Below, piece by piece: positions 24,588 through 36,000 of a stretch of 64,000 bases of DNA. The stretch is taken from positions 32,461,740 to 32,525,739 of the forward strand of contig CM018051.1 of assembly GCA_008638375.1 (NCBI GenBank). Reading direction: 5' to 3'. The notes under the pieces are model-generated. The model worked only from the letters and a program-made list of their open reading frames with translations. It was not told the origin of the DNA and ran no database searches. Position 1 is the stretch's first letter, and each line of letters opens with the position of its first letter. The position numbers and the translations under genes were made by a program. This stretch comes from Nyssa sinensis. Lineage: Eukaryota > Streptophyta > Magnoliopsida > Cornales > Nyssaceae.

Positions 24588-24629
<42 letters not shown>

Positions 24630-24654
24630 TGCACAAGGGGACACGGGATTGTCT

Positions 24655-24740
24655 TGTCCGAACGGTTCACGCGCCTTAGCCCCACGCGCTTCACCCTGGT
24701 TCGAATCTCGGCAGGTTCACTCCCCCACCCTTTTTCCTTT
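24655..24740 (+). other. tRNA-like (Pol III A/B box) block in the right LTR
   Basis: This is the same block as in the left LTR, with the B box GGTTCGAATCT at 24708-24718. Its presence at the same place in both LTRs means it was already in the LTR before this copy transposed. Confidence 0.4.
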
Positions 24741-25947
24741 TTTTCTTTCTTTTCTTTTATTTTCATTCTTTTCTTTTATTTTCATTCTTCCTCAATACAG
24801 TTTGGCCAATCAGGCCTAATCTCCCTTTTAAAATTAAACAGGCCCAAAGGCCATTTAAAGTTAAAACAACCCAACAGCCCAACTCCATTTTTTTTTTTAA
24901 AATTAAACAAACCCAACCCAGTGCTTAATTTAAAACATACCCAAGCCCATTTCATAGAACAGGCCCAAACGGCCATGGCCCCAATCGACCCCCTACGCCC
25001 CCGAACTTCCGACCACTGCCGGTTGTCTTCCTCGGTCGAATTCCGATCATCTCGTCGGAAAACGGCGACTTTTCTCCCTCCATTTCTCTCATCTTTTACG
25101 TCCAAATTTTATCATTTTTATACCAAAATAATTCTGGAACCTTAAGCAATAATTTAGAGTGTATTTCAGTCTTAAACTCATTGGTTTCACTAACACCCAT
25201 CCCTATTTCCGGCCATGCATGCCAGTTTTTCGACGAGGCTCATTTTCAGTGATTTCATCACTGTTTTGGACTATTTATTTTTCTAAAAGTTCCCTTCATC
25301 TCGCTCCAGCAATCCCCCATGGTTTTAATAAGGTTTTAATGCTTAAAACACTAGGATCCGAGCTTCAAGGTGGTCGTCCATGGAGGTCCCTTCACGGTTA
25401 GGCGTTCTGGGTTTGGTTTAGGCTTGGTTTTCACACCTCAGTTAAGCCTCATACATTCTAGATGCCATGCATGTATTTAAGAAATTTAAACAGTACATAT
25501 ATACACATATATTCTAGAGAGAGAAATACGAATGGGTTAGTGATGTTTCACCTCCAACTGGTGCTTCCTCTCTCTCTTGCTTGCTTCTAGCTTCTTTCCA
25601 ATGATTCCAAGGTGAGTGAGGGTCTGTAACCCCTCTTCCTCTTCCTTCTCTTCCTTTCTTCACTTTCTCTCTCTACACTACTCTCTCTCTCTCTACCCGA
25701 ACTCACTTCTGTTTCTCTTTTCTCTCTAACCAAAATGAACCCTTACGTATATACACTCTCCCTCTCACCTTCCAAGCCAGCTACAGCCCCTTCCTACCCT
25801 TCTCAAATCCAACGGACACTTCCAATGCACACCTAGAGACACACATACATCATTTCATGCAGTTTGCTACAGCCTCCTATTTCTCTCTCTTCCTGCTCTC
25901 TTTTCTGATCTCCCCCTTCTGTTCCAGCCACCTTCTTCCATCACAAG

Positions 25948-25972
25948 CAACTTTGCATTAAATGCAAAGTTG
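25948..25972. repeat. Short perfect inverted repeat in the right LTR
   Basis: The arms CAACTTTGCAT and ATGCAAAGTTG are separated by TAA, at the position corresponding to 9982-10006 in the other LTR. Confidence 0.9.
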
Positions 25973-25977
25973 ACTTG

Positions 25978-26021
<44 letters not shown>

Positions 26022-26242
26022 CCCCCACTTGCAGATTTGTTGCACGTACTCCATTCCACACACATACATACAATACACTACATCACACATACATGCATAC
26101 TTATACACATTTTAATTAATTAATAATAAGAATGAAAATAATAATTATAATAATAATGATAATAATAATAATATTAATAATAATAATAATAAAAATAATA
26201 AAATTTTGTTCTTAAAAAAAAATTTCATGTCATTACATATTT

Positions 26243-26408
26243 AATTAGCATTAGAAAAATATTTTGGTTAAGTTTAATAGCAAGTTTTTATTTCAAATGT
26301 TGGGGAACTAAATGCATAATCAAGTAAATTCATATTAATGGGCTTTTAATTATTTTTCTTAATTCATTTCACTCACTCTTATAGTTTGTAAAAATTCGGG
26401 ACGTGACA
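26243..26408 (+). mobile_element. Right part of the older LTR split by the Tekay element
   Basis: It ends TTTGTAAAAATTCGGGACGTGACA, nearly the same terminus as the solo LTR at 52216-54656. It was contiguous with about 6034-7013 before the Tekay insertion. It joins directly to an RNase H reading frame at 26409, so that LTR had itself inserted into an older element. Confidence 0.5.
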
Positions 26409-26870
26409 AGCATCATCGAGTTCAGAAGCTAGTGTTCTATGTTAGCAAGACCCTTACAGAACGAGAAACCAATTATTCTATGCTTGAAAAGTTAGCCTAT
26501 GCATTAATTATTTCAACTCGAAAGTTATGGCCATACTTTTAGGAGCACACAATAATAGTCCCAACTTCTTGTCCCCTTAGAATTGGGGGAATTTGATATT
26601 TAATTCGTCCCAAGAAAAGCAATTATAGCACAAGCTATTGTAGATTTCGTAGCAGAGTTTACAACTCTGGAACCCGTCCTGAGGAACAGCGTATCTGGGC
26701 CCTATATAGTATATACTGATAGGCTATCAAGTGACCACGAGGCTGACATTGGCGTGGTTTTATGAACTCCGGAGGGACATACAATGGAGCAGGCTGTAAC
26801 CCTGGAATTCCGAACTTCAAATAATGAGGCGAGGATTGCTATTTTCAATATTCAAACGAGATTATGACAA
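26409..26870 (+). pseudogene. Tat-lineage Ty3/gypsy RNase H remnant
   Basis: Translation gives LVFYVSKTLTERETNYSMLE, then KLAYALIISTRKLWPYF and a stop. Further on comes WALYSIYTDR...EADIGVVL (stop) TPEGHTMEQAVTLEFRTSNN. The first block is the end of the ordinary retroviral-type RNase H. The second resembles the additional archaeal-type RNase H (TPEG, ASNNEAEY-like) that marks the Tat group of plant gypsy elements. The piece is short, full of stops and has no adjoining RT or integrase, so it is a fossil fragment interrupted on its left by an LTR. Confidence 0.75.
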
Positions 26871-27824
26871 ACACTATCTTTTTCTTTTCTTTTCTTTTTT
26901 GTCTCTTTTCTCTTTTATTTTAAATTATACTTTCTTTTATTTTTTCTCCAAATCTTTCAAACAAAGGTGAATACAGAGTTTAAACTCATTTTAAACAATG
27001 AAATCTAAACATATAATACGCTTTAAAATCATTTTAAACACTCAAATCTAAACTCATAATATGCCTGTTGATTAAACTAGCTTGCAGGTTCAGAACTATC
27101 GATCTAGATAATCAGTTTGCCCCATAGCATTTCTTTTCAACAGTCATAATTTCCTGCGGTGATTTTTGTCACGCAGCGGTTTCCTTGACGCATCTGGTAC
27201 GGGCTCTAAAAATTAAGCTTTCAGTCGTACAAACAGTCCAAAACACGATGTTATATTTATATATGGTACCATCTTACTAAACTGTCTATTATGTCATCCA
27301 AATGTTGGACATGATTCACTTCTTTACTCGTCTCTTTTTCCTAGTTCTATAAAAATGCTTTCTTCTCCAATACCTGTTGATATTTTGCTATTGTAATTTC
27401 TCAAGTTTGTTTATGTTATGCGTGGGTCGTAAAGTTTAGCTACATGTGCACACATCTTTATAATTTACAGTTTAGGAAGTACCACTTGTGTAAATTTATT
27501 ATGTTCCTAGTTAGTTAATCTTTTGATTCTTTATGCTGATCATTATCTGCTTGTATTTACTTGTGTTCTTGTTTGACAATGAAATTACTGAACGAGTATA
27601 ACCAAGACTATTTTACAGCAAAAGACCTAAGCAGCTAATACCCAGATCGTATTCCATGAAAAAAAAACTAAAAAGATTTTAAACTAAGAGATTATAGGAA
27701 AACCTAAAAACATTTTAATTTTTCATCACCCCTATTCTGGGGTTGACGGTATCCATATCTATACATAGAAGGAAGGAAAGAAGAAAAAAAAAGGAGCTCA
27801 AAATTCAAAAATTAGTGATTATGA
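26871..27824. other. Unassigned DNA downstream of the receptor gene
   Basis: No gene is recognised. A unit of about 44 bp (AATCTAAAC and TCATTTTAAACA) is tandemly duplicated at about 26979-27066. The 3' untranslated region of the minus-strand receptor gene probably lies just below 27825, but I cannot place its poly(A) site. Confidence 0.4.
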
Positions 27825-30800
27825 CTACAAAGAAGAAGAGGATGATGAGGATGAAAAAGAATTGGGTGGTGAATCATGGCAATCACATTTTGGGTTATGT
27901 ATGGCTTTCTTCCAACTAATGTCAAGTTTGGAACAAAACACACAGTACCGCCCATGAAATGTCTTATCTTCCATCTCATCCTCATTTTCATCATCATCAG
28001 TGTCTTCTGAGTCATCTCTGGGTTCTTCAATGGTTTCCTCTACCTCAACCTTCACATCATCACACCCGGTGCAAATGAATCCCAGAGTTTGAAGAATCAT
28101 CAAAACAAACTTATTGATGTGTTCATCAAAACAATTCCCCCCTTGCTTCCAAATCATAAGTGGTCCAACAACAATCCCAGCTCCTACCCCGAATCCCAAT
28201 CCAGTAGATATGAATTGCCAATCAAAACCTGTCACTGGTGTTGAACTTGCCTCGTTAGAACTCGGTGCTGATGGCGGTTCCAGTGTGGTACCACTGCAAC
28301 TAGTGTTCAAAGGAGTCCCACATAATCCCTTGTTTCCTTCAAAGGAAGTTGCTGTAAATGTTTGAATCTGAGTGCCGCTTGGGATTTTTCCAACCAGTAG
28401 ATTATATGACAGGTTCAGGAACGAGAGGAATGTAAGCCTTCCAAGTTGCTCTGGGATGCTCCCATTTAGCTTGTTCCTTGAGAGATCTAATGATCCAAGC
28501 TGTGTCAAGTTCCCAATTGATGATGGAATTGCACCTGTGAGGGCATTACTTGATAGGTTGAGAATATAAAGGGAAGTAAGATCTCCAACTGTATATGGTA
28601 TCTCCCCTTGGAAATTGTTGTTTGAGAAATCAATGGAGGTGAATACAGTTAAGATCTTCACCAACTCCATCACCAGCCCTTTGATGGTGACTGTAACTGT
28701 ATCTTGATAGTAAAAGTGATTAAATTGGAGCAACTGAAAATGCAGGTGATTAATCTCTGATTGTGGATTATCCTTGTCAACCATCATTGCCCTCCAACTT
28801 GAGAAGCATCTTGGTGGCAGGTCACCACTAAAGTTATTGTAAGCTAGGTCAATGATTTGAAGATTTGGCCAGCTCTGAATATTGCCTGCAGAACAGCGAA
28901 TGCCACCATGGAACTTGTTGGATCGCAAAACCAAGACACGTAAACTAGATGAGTTCTTCAACCAACATGGGAATATATCATTTATCATGTTGTTCCCAAT
29001 ATTTAGAACTTCTAGCATTGTGCAGTTTGCGAGACTTTTTGGCATCATTCCCTCTATCTTATTTTTGTTGAAGTCGAGTGTCTTCAAGAGGCACCCCTTT
29101 GGAAATTTGTCAGGAACAATTCCACTAAGGTTGTTACTTTGCAGATTTAGCACGCCAAGCGTATTGCTCATTTCAATCAAGCACGGTGGAATGGTGCCGG
29201 TCAACTGATTATTAGACAGATCAAGAACTTCAAGGTAAGTGATATTGCATATTGAGTCAGGGATATGCCCAGTGAGACTGTTGTTTGAAAGTGAGAAGAA
29301 TAGAGTGAAGGACATGTTGTTACTAATCTCAGCTGGAATGCCAGAGGAGAAATTATTGTTGGAATAGTCCAAAAGGAGGGCAGATGGTGCTTGAATTGGG
29401 ATTGGACCTTGGAGAAAGTTGGAGTGAAGGTCGAGTATGATTAGGTTGGCAGCAACAAGAGGGAAAGATCCTTCAAATTCAACCAGCATATTGTAAGAAA
29501 GATTCAAGTAGCCTGGAAGCCCATTTCCAATGTTCCAAACCCAATTCGGGATTTTTCCATGAATTTGGTTTTTAGATAGGTCTAGATAGCTCAACTTAGA
29601 CTGATTCTTCAAATTTGGAAATACATTTAAATTGCAAGAAGCCAATTTTAGCGTGCTAATCTGGGGAAAGGAAGACCCGCTGAAATTACTCACAGTTGCA
29701 TCTACTGACAAGTTGTTGTATGAAAGATCCAGAGTAGTAAGATTTTTGAAGTTTTCAATCACGCTTAACTTTATGGACCCGTCGAAGTCGTTGGAAGAAA
29801 GCGAGAGAATCTTGAGACCCTGGAGTTGAAAGACGAACTTAGGTACTGGCCCTGTCAAATTGTTGCTACTCAAATCAAGGGTATCTAATTTATGAGAAGA
29901 CACATTTAAAATGTCATTGAACTGACCAGCAAATTTGTTGTTGGAAAGTTGTATCTTCTGAAGTGACGGGAGGGAAAAGAGAGAAACTGGGATGCTCCCG
30001 TTCAGTGAATTGTAACCCAAGTTGAGATTCACAAGACTTTGGAGTCCTTCCCAGTGAGAGGAAGGAATCTCACCTGTTAAATGATTATGAGAAAGGTCTA
30101 TGTTGGTGAGATTCTTGGACAAACTAAACGATGGGATTGATCCTGTGAAGTTGTTACTTGAGAAATCCAAATAAACCAGTTGGGTAAGGCCTGCCATCGA
30201 ATTAGGGATTCGTCCACTGAAATTGCAACGGACCAACTCTATCCTCGACAACATCTCTAGATTACCGATAGAATCTGGTAATGTCCCTGAAAATTTCGTC
30301 ATGCTAAGCACTAGGTTCTGAAGAGACGCATTTGGACTAAATTCTGGCAAAGAACCCTCAAGTAATTCATTGTATGATAAGTCGAGCGTCTGTAAAGTTG
30401 TTACCTGGATTATCTTCCTGGGAAATGTTCCATTCAAATTACAAGAACTGAGATCCAACTCAGTCAAATTTCTGAAATTCGCAAAGAATTCTGGAACCGG
30501 AGAAGAGAAACCGTTCTGAGCCAGACGTATCACTGAAAGAGAACGAAGCTCCAAAAGGGAATGATCAATAGGGCCTGAAAGATCACAGTTCAACAAGCTC
30601 AACACCAGCAAATAAGGCAGCCTAGACGATATGGCGTTGCACCAATCACTGCCCCGTGCAGATATATTTACACCATCAAGACGTAGTTCTTTAAGTTCCG
30701 AAAGGTTCTGAACAAACATTGTTAAATTCGGGTTTTCAAGTTTTAGTGGATGAATTCCAGGGAAAAGGGTGGAGAGATCAAGAGTGACCAACCTCGTCAT

Positions 30801-31247
30801 GCTCGAAAATTCAGTCGGAATTTGACCAGCAAAACCAGCGTTGGACAGATTCAGATACGTCAAACTGGTTAGGTTGCCAAACCCGTTTGGGATTTGTGTA
30901 AAATTGAATCTGTTGAAAGCCAAATTGAGACTCTGTAGAAACTGAAGACTAAAAAGGCTACTTGAATCGTCGAATCCACCGGAGATTGATTCGTTGTTGA
31001 GGTCGAGACCGATAACACGACCTGCGGTGTTGCAAGTTACTCCATCCCAGAGGCAGCAGTCCGAACTTTGATTCCACAACACCAGCTTTGTTGAAGACGA
31101 CGAACTGAAATTGAGGCTTTTCTTCAATTGGAGCAACAAGGATTGCTGATCGTCGAGACATTGGCCAGAAATCAGTACTGTATTGGAGCCGAACAAGATT
31201 TGGAAAAAGAGTGTGAGAAAAAGCCATGAAATGAATAGAATTCTCAT
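27825..31247 (-). CDS. LRR receptor-like protein, Ve1-like class
   Basis: This single-exon ORF encodes 1140 residues and is the only intact ordinary gene here. In order it has: a hydrophobic signal peptide (1 to about 28); the N-terminal LRR cap with SSDCCLWDGVTC; an array of about 24-residue extracellular LRRs (about 75-820); an island (about 822-871, with VTVTIKGLVMELVKIL); the last LRRs (872-960); a cap (NKGLCGTPLN); a Ser/Pro/Glu linker; and one transmembrane helix (about 1012-1031) with GLGFGVGAGIVVG. There is no kinase. Such proteins sense extracellular ligands at the plasma membrane and signal through partner kinases such as SOBIR1, which bind the Gly-rich helix. The tail is about 109 residues, contains an Asp/Glu-rich run and FHGRYCVFCSKLD...NPKCDCHD, and ends in eight Ser and a Leu. 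The class assignment to Ve1/RLP types is from memory of the motifs; the ligand is unknown. Confidence 0.93.
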   Translation of the reverse strand: MRILFISWLFLTLFFQILFGSNTVLISGQCLDDQQSLLLQLKKSLNFSSSSSTKLVLWNQSSDCCLWDGVTCNTAGRVIGLDLNNESISGGFDDSSSLFSLQFLQSLNLAFNRFNFTQIPNGFGNLTSLTYLNLSNAGFAGQIPTEFSSMTRLVTLDLSTLFPGIHPLKLENPNLTMFVQNLSELKELRLDGVNISARGSDWCNAISSRLPYLLVLSLLNCDLSGPIDHSLLELRSLSVIRLAQNGFSSPVPEFFANFRNLTELDLSSCNLNGTFPRKIIQVTTLQTLDLSYNELLEGSLPEFSPNASLQNLVLSMTKFSGTLPDSIGNLEMLSRIELVRCNFSGRIPNSMAGLTQLVYLDFSSNNFTGSIPSFSLSKNLTNIDLSHNHLTGEIPSSHWEGLQSLVNLNLGYNSLNGSIPVSLFSLPSLQKIQLSNNKFAGQFNDILNVSSHKLDTLDLSSNNLTGPVPKFVFQLQGLKILSLSSNDFDGSIKLSVIENFKNLTTLDLSYNNLSVDATVSNFSGSSFPQISTLKLASCNLNVFPNLKNQSKLSYLDLSKNQIHGKIPNWVWNIGNGLPGYLNLSYNMLVEFEGSFPLVAANLIILDLHSNFLQGPIPIQAPSALLLDYSNNNFSSGIPAEISNNMSFTLFFSLSNNSLTGHIPDSICNITYLEVLDLSNNQLTGTIPPCLIEMSNTLGVLNLQSNNLSGIVPDKFPKGCLLKTLDFNKNKIEGMMPKSLANCTMLEVLNIGNNMINDIFPCWLKNSSSLRVLVLRSNKFHGGIRCSAGNIQSWPNLQIIDLAYNNFSGDLPPRCFSSWRAMMVDKDNPQSEINHLHFQLLQFNHFYYQDTVTVTIKGLVMELVKILTVFTSIDFSNNNFQGEIPYTVGDLTSLYILNLSSNALTGAIPSSIGNLTQLGSLDLSRNKLNGSIPEQLGRLTFLSFLNLSYNLLVGKIPSGTQIQTFTATSFEGNKGLCGTPLNTSCSGTTLEPPSAPSSNEASSTPVTGFDWQFISTGLGFGVGAGIVVGPLMIWKQGGNCFDEHINKFVLMILQTLGFICTGCDDVKVEVEETIEEPRDDSEDTDDDENEDEMEDKTFHGRYCVFCSKLDISWKKAIHNPKCDCHDSPPNSFSSSSSSSSL

Positions 31248-31273
31248 TGGACAGAATTGGGAGAGACACCCAT
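31244..31273 (-). CDS. Short upstream ORF overlapping the receptor start
   Basis: An ATG at 31271-31273 opens a nine-codon ORF (MGVSPNSVQ). Its stop TGA overlaps the receptor's ATG as ATGA. If the 5' leader includes it, ribosomes reaching the receptor start would have to scan past this ORF or reinitiate after it. Whether it is transcribed or translated is unknown. Confidence 0.35.
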   Translation of the reverse strand: MGVSPNSVQ

Positions 31274-31403
31274 GTGATTATAGAGATGTGAAGAGATTAC
31301 ATCAACTTGACCTTATTGGCCCTGTGGGTCTTGGAATTACTTTGGTCCGGCAAGGCGGTGACCGAAAGTTTTTTAGAAGCAAAGGAATGAAGAGTGGGGA
31401 GAT

Positions 31404-31440
31404 GAAGGAGAAGGAGAAGGAGAAGGAGAAAGGAAGGGGC
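31404..31440 (+). repeat. (GGAGAA)n run in the probable 5' leader of the receptor gene
   Basis: Repeated GAGAAG units are visible. On the receptor's coding strand this is a CTTCTC-type pyrimidine run, common in plant 5' leaders and core promoters. Confidence 0.6.
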
Positions 31441-31547
31441 AGAAGAAACGTCGTCGAAGTAAAAATGGAAGCGCGTGTTGTGTTGTAAGTTTTGTATAGA
31501 TTGTATTAGGGTGTCCTGTTGCTTGTATGACTTTGTGTCTCTTTCTA

Positions 31548-31567
31548 TATATCTAAATATATATACA
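31548..31567 (-). promoter_or_regulatory. Candidate TATA region for the receptor gene
   Basis: The minus strand has TATATATATTTAG about 300 bp above the start codon. The location is plausible, but the AT-rich setting makes it weak evidence. Confidence 0.3.
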
Positions 31568-33066
31568 CACAGATACTGGTTAAAAAACCAAAAAAGGAAA
31601 GAAAGAAAGAATCAACCAACGACTTTCCAATTTTGAATTGGTATATTATAATAATACAATATAGTGGGGTTGGCTCCTCTCCATTGGATTCTTTGTAATG
31701 AAGTTCATTGACTAGCATATTGGCAGGTGAAGAAAATTGGAATTTGATGGCTTTGCCCTTCTTAATCAATACAGATTTTTGGGTATAATTGGTGCAACGG
31801 ACTTATTAATTGATAAATACCAAATTTCTTTTCCTATGAGCTTAATGCAACTAAAATTAGTGATGGTGAGAATTTAGTGCATTATGGATCCCGTTAGCAT
31901 AGAGAAGATATTTTTGATGAAAAAAAATTTAGACGTATAAAAAATTTTATATTCATGTATGTTCAATTCAGACATGTGACCTTGAATTAGATTTGATAAT
32001 CAAGGTGCTTGTAGGACAAGACAAAACTCTTACTACTATTTTTTCCTTTAGAAATCAAAAAAGTCTATTGATCAGTAAATGAAGTACCAGAAAAACAATC
32101 TGGAAATTTATTTTTTAGATTGTTGGGAAATGAGTTGGAAAACTTTGAATATGAGGTACAATAGGAGGAGGAGGAGGAAAAAGAAATTGGTAGAATTGAA
32201 GAGAATGCGTTCCCACGGGAAAAGTCCAAAGTAATCGATATAAACAAGGACAAGTATTGAGAGAAGACCCTCTAGAGAAGATTGATGACTAATTTGGTTT
32301 CGTGTGGCATGTAAAATAGTGAGGAAACTTCCTGCTTTGGCTTTAACATTTCATAAAAAAAAAAAAAAAACATGTAAGATGTTATGATAGTTCAAACACT
32401 AGTGATGACCAAAGCAATGAATCAACTTTAACTACCATTTTTTTACAATTTCTTCGCACAGCTGAGCTCACTTCTAGCACCAAAGAGGACTGGTGGACAA
32501 TAAGATTAGGTAGCCTATGCGAATTTGTAAACGGAGGGTGGCTCCAAAGTCCAAAATATAAGAGAAGCGTGAAAGGTTTATTATAAATTAAAATCAAGTG
32601 TGGAAAAGGTTGGTTAGCATACTTTTTTAGACTTCGCTGGTTCATGTCTTTATCTTGTCAGGTCCTCTCACATCCTTGATAAAAATGTCAAGGCCTTTAA
32701 TCACTTTTAAAAAAACAAAATAGGGGGAAATCAGTGAATTATAGGGATATTAAGTTTGGGCATGATGGTGAAATACTATTTCTTTACACGGCATACGAAA
32801 ATTTGAATTCCTAATTGTGGGCACATATATTTAGAATTCTCTTATTGCTGTAGTTAGTATATATATATACACACACACACATATATATATATATATATTG
32901 GACCTCATTTAAATGGTTTAGAACTGCTAGATCATGGTTACATGCTTAGGGATGTCCCTGCTTAGATAGCTTTTTAAAACTACTTTCGATTTATTATGAT
33001 ATTAATTATCGATTTTCAAACTTATATTTTTAAACCACATCTATTTGCAGAGTAATCTTTTGAATA
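31568..33066. other. Upstream intergenic DNA of the receptor gene
   Basis: No gene or clear element is seen. Short A runs and an AC/TA run (32865-32900) are present. The ORFs at 32065-32253 and 32382-32645 lack recognisable motifs. Confidence 0.45.
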
Positions 33067-36000
33067 TGTGATAAGAGTATAATATTTAATATTTTTAATA
33101 ATTTTATATTTATTTTTATGACATATTTTTTGTTTAAGTAAATTGAATAATATATTTATTGTATTAGAGAAGCATTCGAGACAAGGAAAAAAATAACAAA
33201 AAGGAGGCTTGAGTTGCAGCTGGATAGTCAAGAAAATCAAAAGAAAAAAAAAAAAAAAAAAGCGGCGGCTAGCATGAGGCGCTGGAAGGACCAGGCGCAA
33301 GGCAAAGGAAAATAAAGAAAAGAAAGAGAAAAGCGAATCAAGGTGGGTCCGAGCAAGAGAATAGGAAAGAAAAAAAAAAAGAAAAGGAAAGAAAGGTTGC
33401 TAGGCTTTCATGTTGGGCTTGGAACACGACTGGAAGAAAAGTAAAAGACAAAAGAGGCTTGTGGGTGTTGGAGGGCTTTAGGCTTGCAGTAGGATTTGAG
33501 GAAAAGAAGAAAAATACAAAAGAAAAAAAGGAAGAAGAAAAGTCAAAGAAGTGGGCTGGGCTTTAAGAGGCGCTGATCAAGAGAGGGCGCACAGCTGAAG
33601 AAGGAAAAAAAACTAAAAGCCCAGGAGGGGCGTAGTGTCACGCCCCGAATTTCTACAAACCCGATGAACGACTGACGAAACAGAAAATAAAATAAATAAA
33701 AGGACAAATGTAAATAAATCCACTAAACAAGCATCCATTCCCATCAATACATAAAATAACATAAAGTACATCTCACAACTGCATTGTTCATAGGTCATTC
33801 GGGCTTAAGCCCTTACATTACAAAACATAAGTCCCATGGACCAAAAATATACCAAGAGCTTCACCCTATCAAGGTATCATAGAGTCTCAAGTAGCTGGAG
33901 TATCCTCATCTGAAAAATGTTGCCCACGAATGGGTCAGCTCAACTGCTGGTATGATGAAGTGCTAATGCAAGAAATAAAGCTAAGGTGTGGCATGTGCAA
34001 AGTGTACATTTATATCTAAATGTCATTCAAAGCATCGCAGTAATATATGAGTGGTATGCATGACGCACCCATGCACAACTCTATGCCACACCCATGTCTC
34101 ATTTACGGGTACTCCCCGATGGCTTCGAAGTACCAATGCAATGGCCAATTTTGGATTTTTCACCACAAGATCTACACCCTCATAATGCATAGCACCACGT
34201 GCTCAACTCACGCCATGTTCTCAAGGATTCACCATATGCCAATATGCTAATGTAATCTCAATGAACATGGTTTTCAATAATATAGCATGCTCGAACAATA
34301 ACATATAAATCATCAGTCAGTTCCATATGTATGCATATCTCATGTATTCATATATCATAGTTCATGTTCTTCACTTTACTAAACTCTCAAAAAACGCAAG
34401 TAACACATAAACATGTAAACAACCAACTTCAAATTATCAAGTAAACACATTCCAAATAAACACATAAATCATTCAAGTCATTCACAAAATATTCCTAACT
34501 TCAACTTCATTTCTAACATTAGCAAAACACCATACCTGACGGGTTAGTCACAACCCAAGTAAACTGCGCTCGTAATGTAGTGGCTAGTAGTGAGAATGTG
34601 GAAGGATCAGACTGCCTTCTCCTTGCCTCTCGGTGTCCCTAAACCCATAAAATGTTACTTAGTTCATTTGTTTCCTAAATGATGCTATTCAACAAATTTT
34701 ATGTCTTTATTTCATAGGTTTCTATTCTGCTAAATTAAACTCTGCTATTGAGTCTAGGACGTCAAAGAAAATAAGTTTAGGTTTTCGTAGAACTCAATAT
34801 GGACATCTGGGTTCAAAAGGGCAAAACAGTCATTTTGCACTTTTCACGGGTCCTTACATTTTGTGACCTCTTTTCACAAATCGGACTCTACAGTTGAGTC
34901 CAAAATGTTCGAGATAATAAAGTTTCACTATTTGTTGACTTAATTCAGAGTTCGTTTGACTGTACTTCAATTCAGGGGCATTTTGGTAATTTTAAAAGTT
35001 ACTACGGATCTTTTATTTTTCAGGACCCCGTCTCGTAAAACGGACCTCACCATTGGTCTCAGGATGATCGAGATAGTCAAAATACACTAATGACTTGTCC
35101 CATTTGGACTCCGGATTATTTTAGAATATTTAAATAATTAAATTAATTTAATTAACTAATTAATTAATTAATTTAATTAATATTTTATTAATATTTTATT
35201 CAGGAGGGGTCAAAACATAATTAGTCAAAAGTTCTGTGGGTCAAAATCAGATTTCCTAAAGTTCTGGGGTCAAGTTTAATTTCCAAAAGTTCAGGGTTAA
35301 ATTTGTAAATTTCAATTCCTCCTATTCTCAATTCGGTTACCCAAACAGGGATTTGTCCAGAACAGGGATAGGATATCCCTGTTCTTGTTTCAATTTCAAT
35401 TTTCAATTTAATACACCTATAGCCAAACAGTCCCCTTCCCATTTTAATTTAAAACCATAGAGCGACACGTGGCAGGGGCGGATCGCCCAAGCCCGACCCG
35501 GACCCGACCCGACCGTCCCCCCCTTCTTCCCCGTTTTTTCGGCGATGCACCAGTAGGGTTCCGGCGCCTTCTCCGGCGTCGGCGACATTTTTTCGGTGGA
35601 ATTTTCATGTTTTTAAAACGCGGTTCTCTTCGATTTTTCACATAGATTCCATATCCAAGGTTGGTTTTGGATCTAAGCCACTAGATCTTCATGAAATAGG
35701 GCTTAAAGATTTCGGTCAACTCTCCGGCCGACCCTTCTCTTTCATTTTCGTGACTGTTTGGTCACGGTTCAACCTCCATTTTAATCCCAATGGGTTTCTG
35801 TGTCACATCCCGAACCCCACCTTACGCGGATGTCGAGGACGTGATGCCAGTTAGCCGCCACGCGACCAACCGAAGGCAATTTCTGAACTTTCTAGTGAAT
35901 TGCACTCCGACTGTAGGGTCAGATGCAGCGGAATTTAAAACTTTTCTTTTTTATCACGGGAATGCAACTCATGTATCCACCGTAGGATATGTATCACACA

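Larger units (their letters stand above)
7014..26237 (-). mobile_element. Ty3/gypsy Tekay-type retrotransposon, full-length, decayed
   Basis: The element is flanked by a perfect 5-bp duplication, TATTT (7009-7013 and 26238-26242). It has LTRs at 7014-10258 and 22944-26237, a primer-binding site beside the right LTR and a polypurine tract beside the left LTR, all in minus orientation. Removing two nested solo LTRs leaves about 5.3 kb of internal DNA encoding gag with zinc knuckles, aspartic protease, reverse transcriptase, RNase H, integrase and a C-terminal chromodomain-like segment. This order, the chromodomain and the 3-kb LTRs fit the Tekay/Del lineage of chromoviruses. The two LTRs look about 95-97% identical by eye, mostly differing by transitions. 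Multiple stops and frameshifts make it non-autonomous. Confidence 0.93.
22944..26237 (-). repeat. Right LTR (5' LTR) of the Tekay element
   Basis: This is a collinear copy of 7014-10258 with longer TA runs (about 24597-24625 and 25983-26018). It starts immediately after the CGT spacer and primer-binding site. Transcription would start inside this copy and run toward lower coordinates. Confidence 0.93.

Noticed and set aside
30958..31269. A 103-codon ORF overlapping the receptor gene start
   Set aside because: It begins with GTG rather than ATG and is a shadow of the receptor coding sequence in another frame. The real upstream ATG gives only nine codons.
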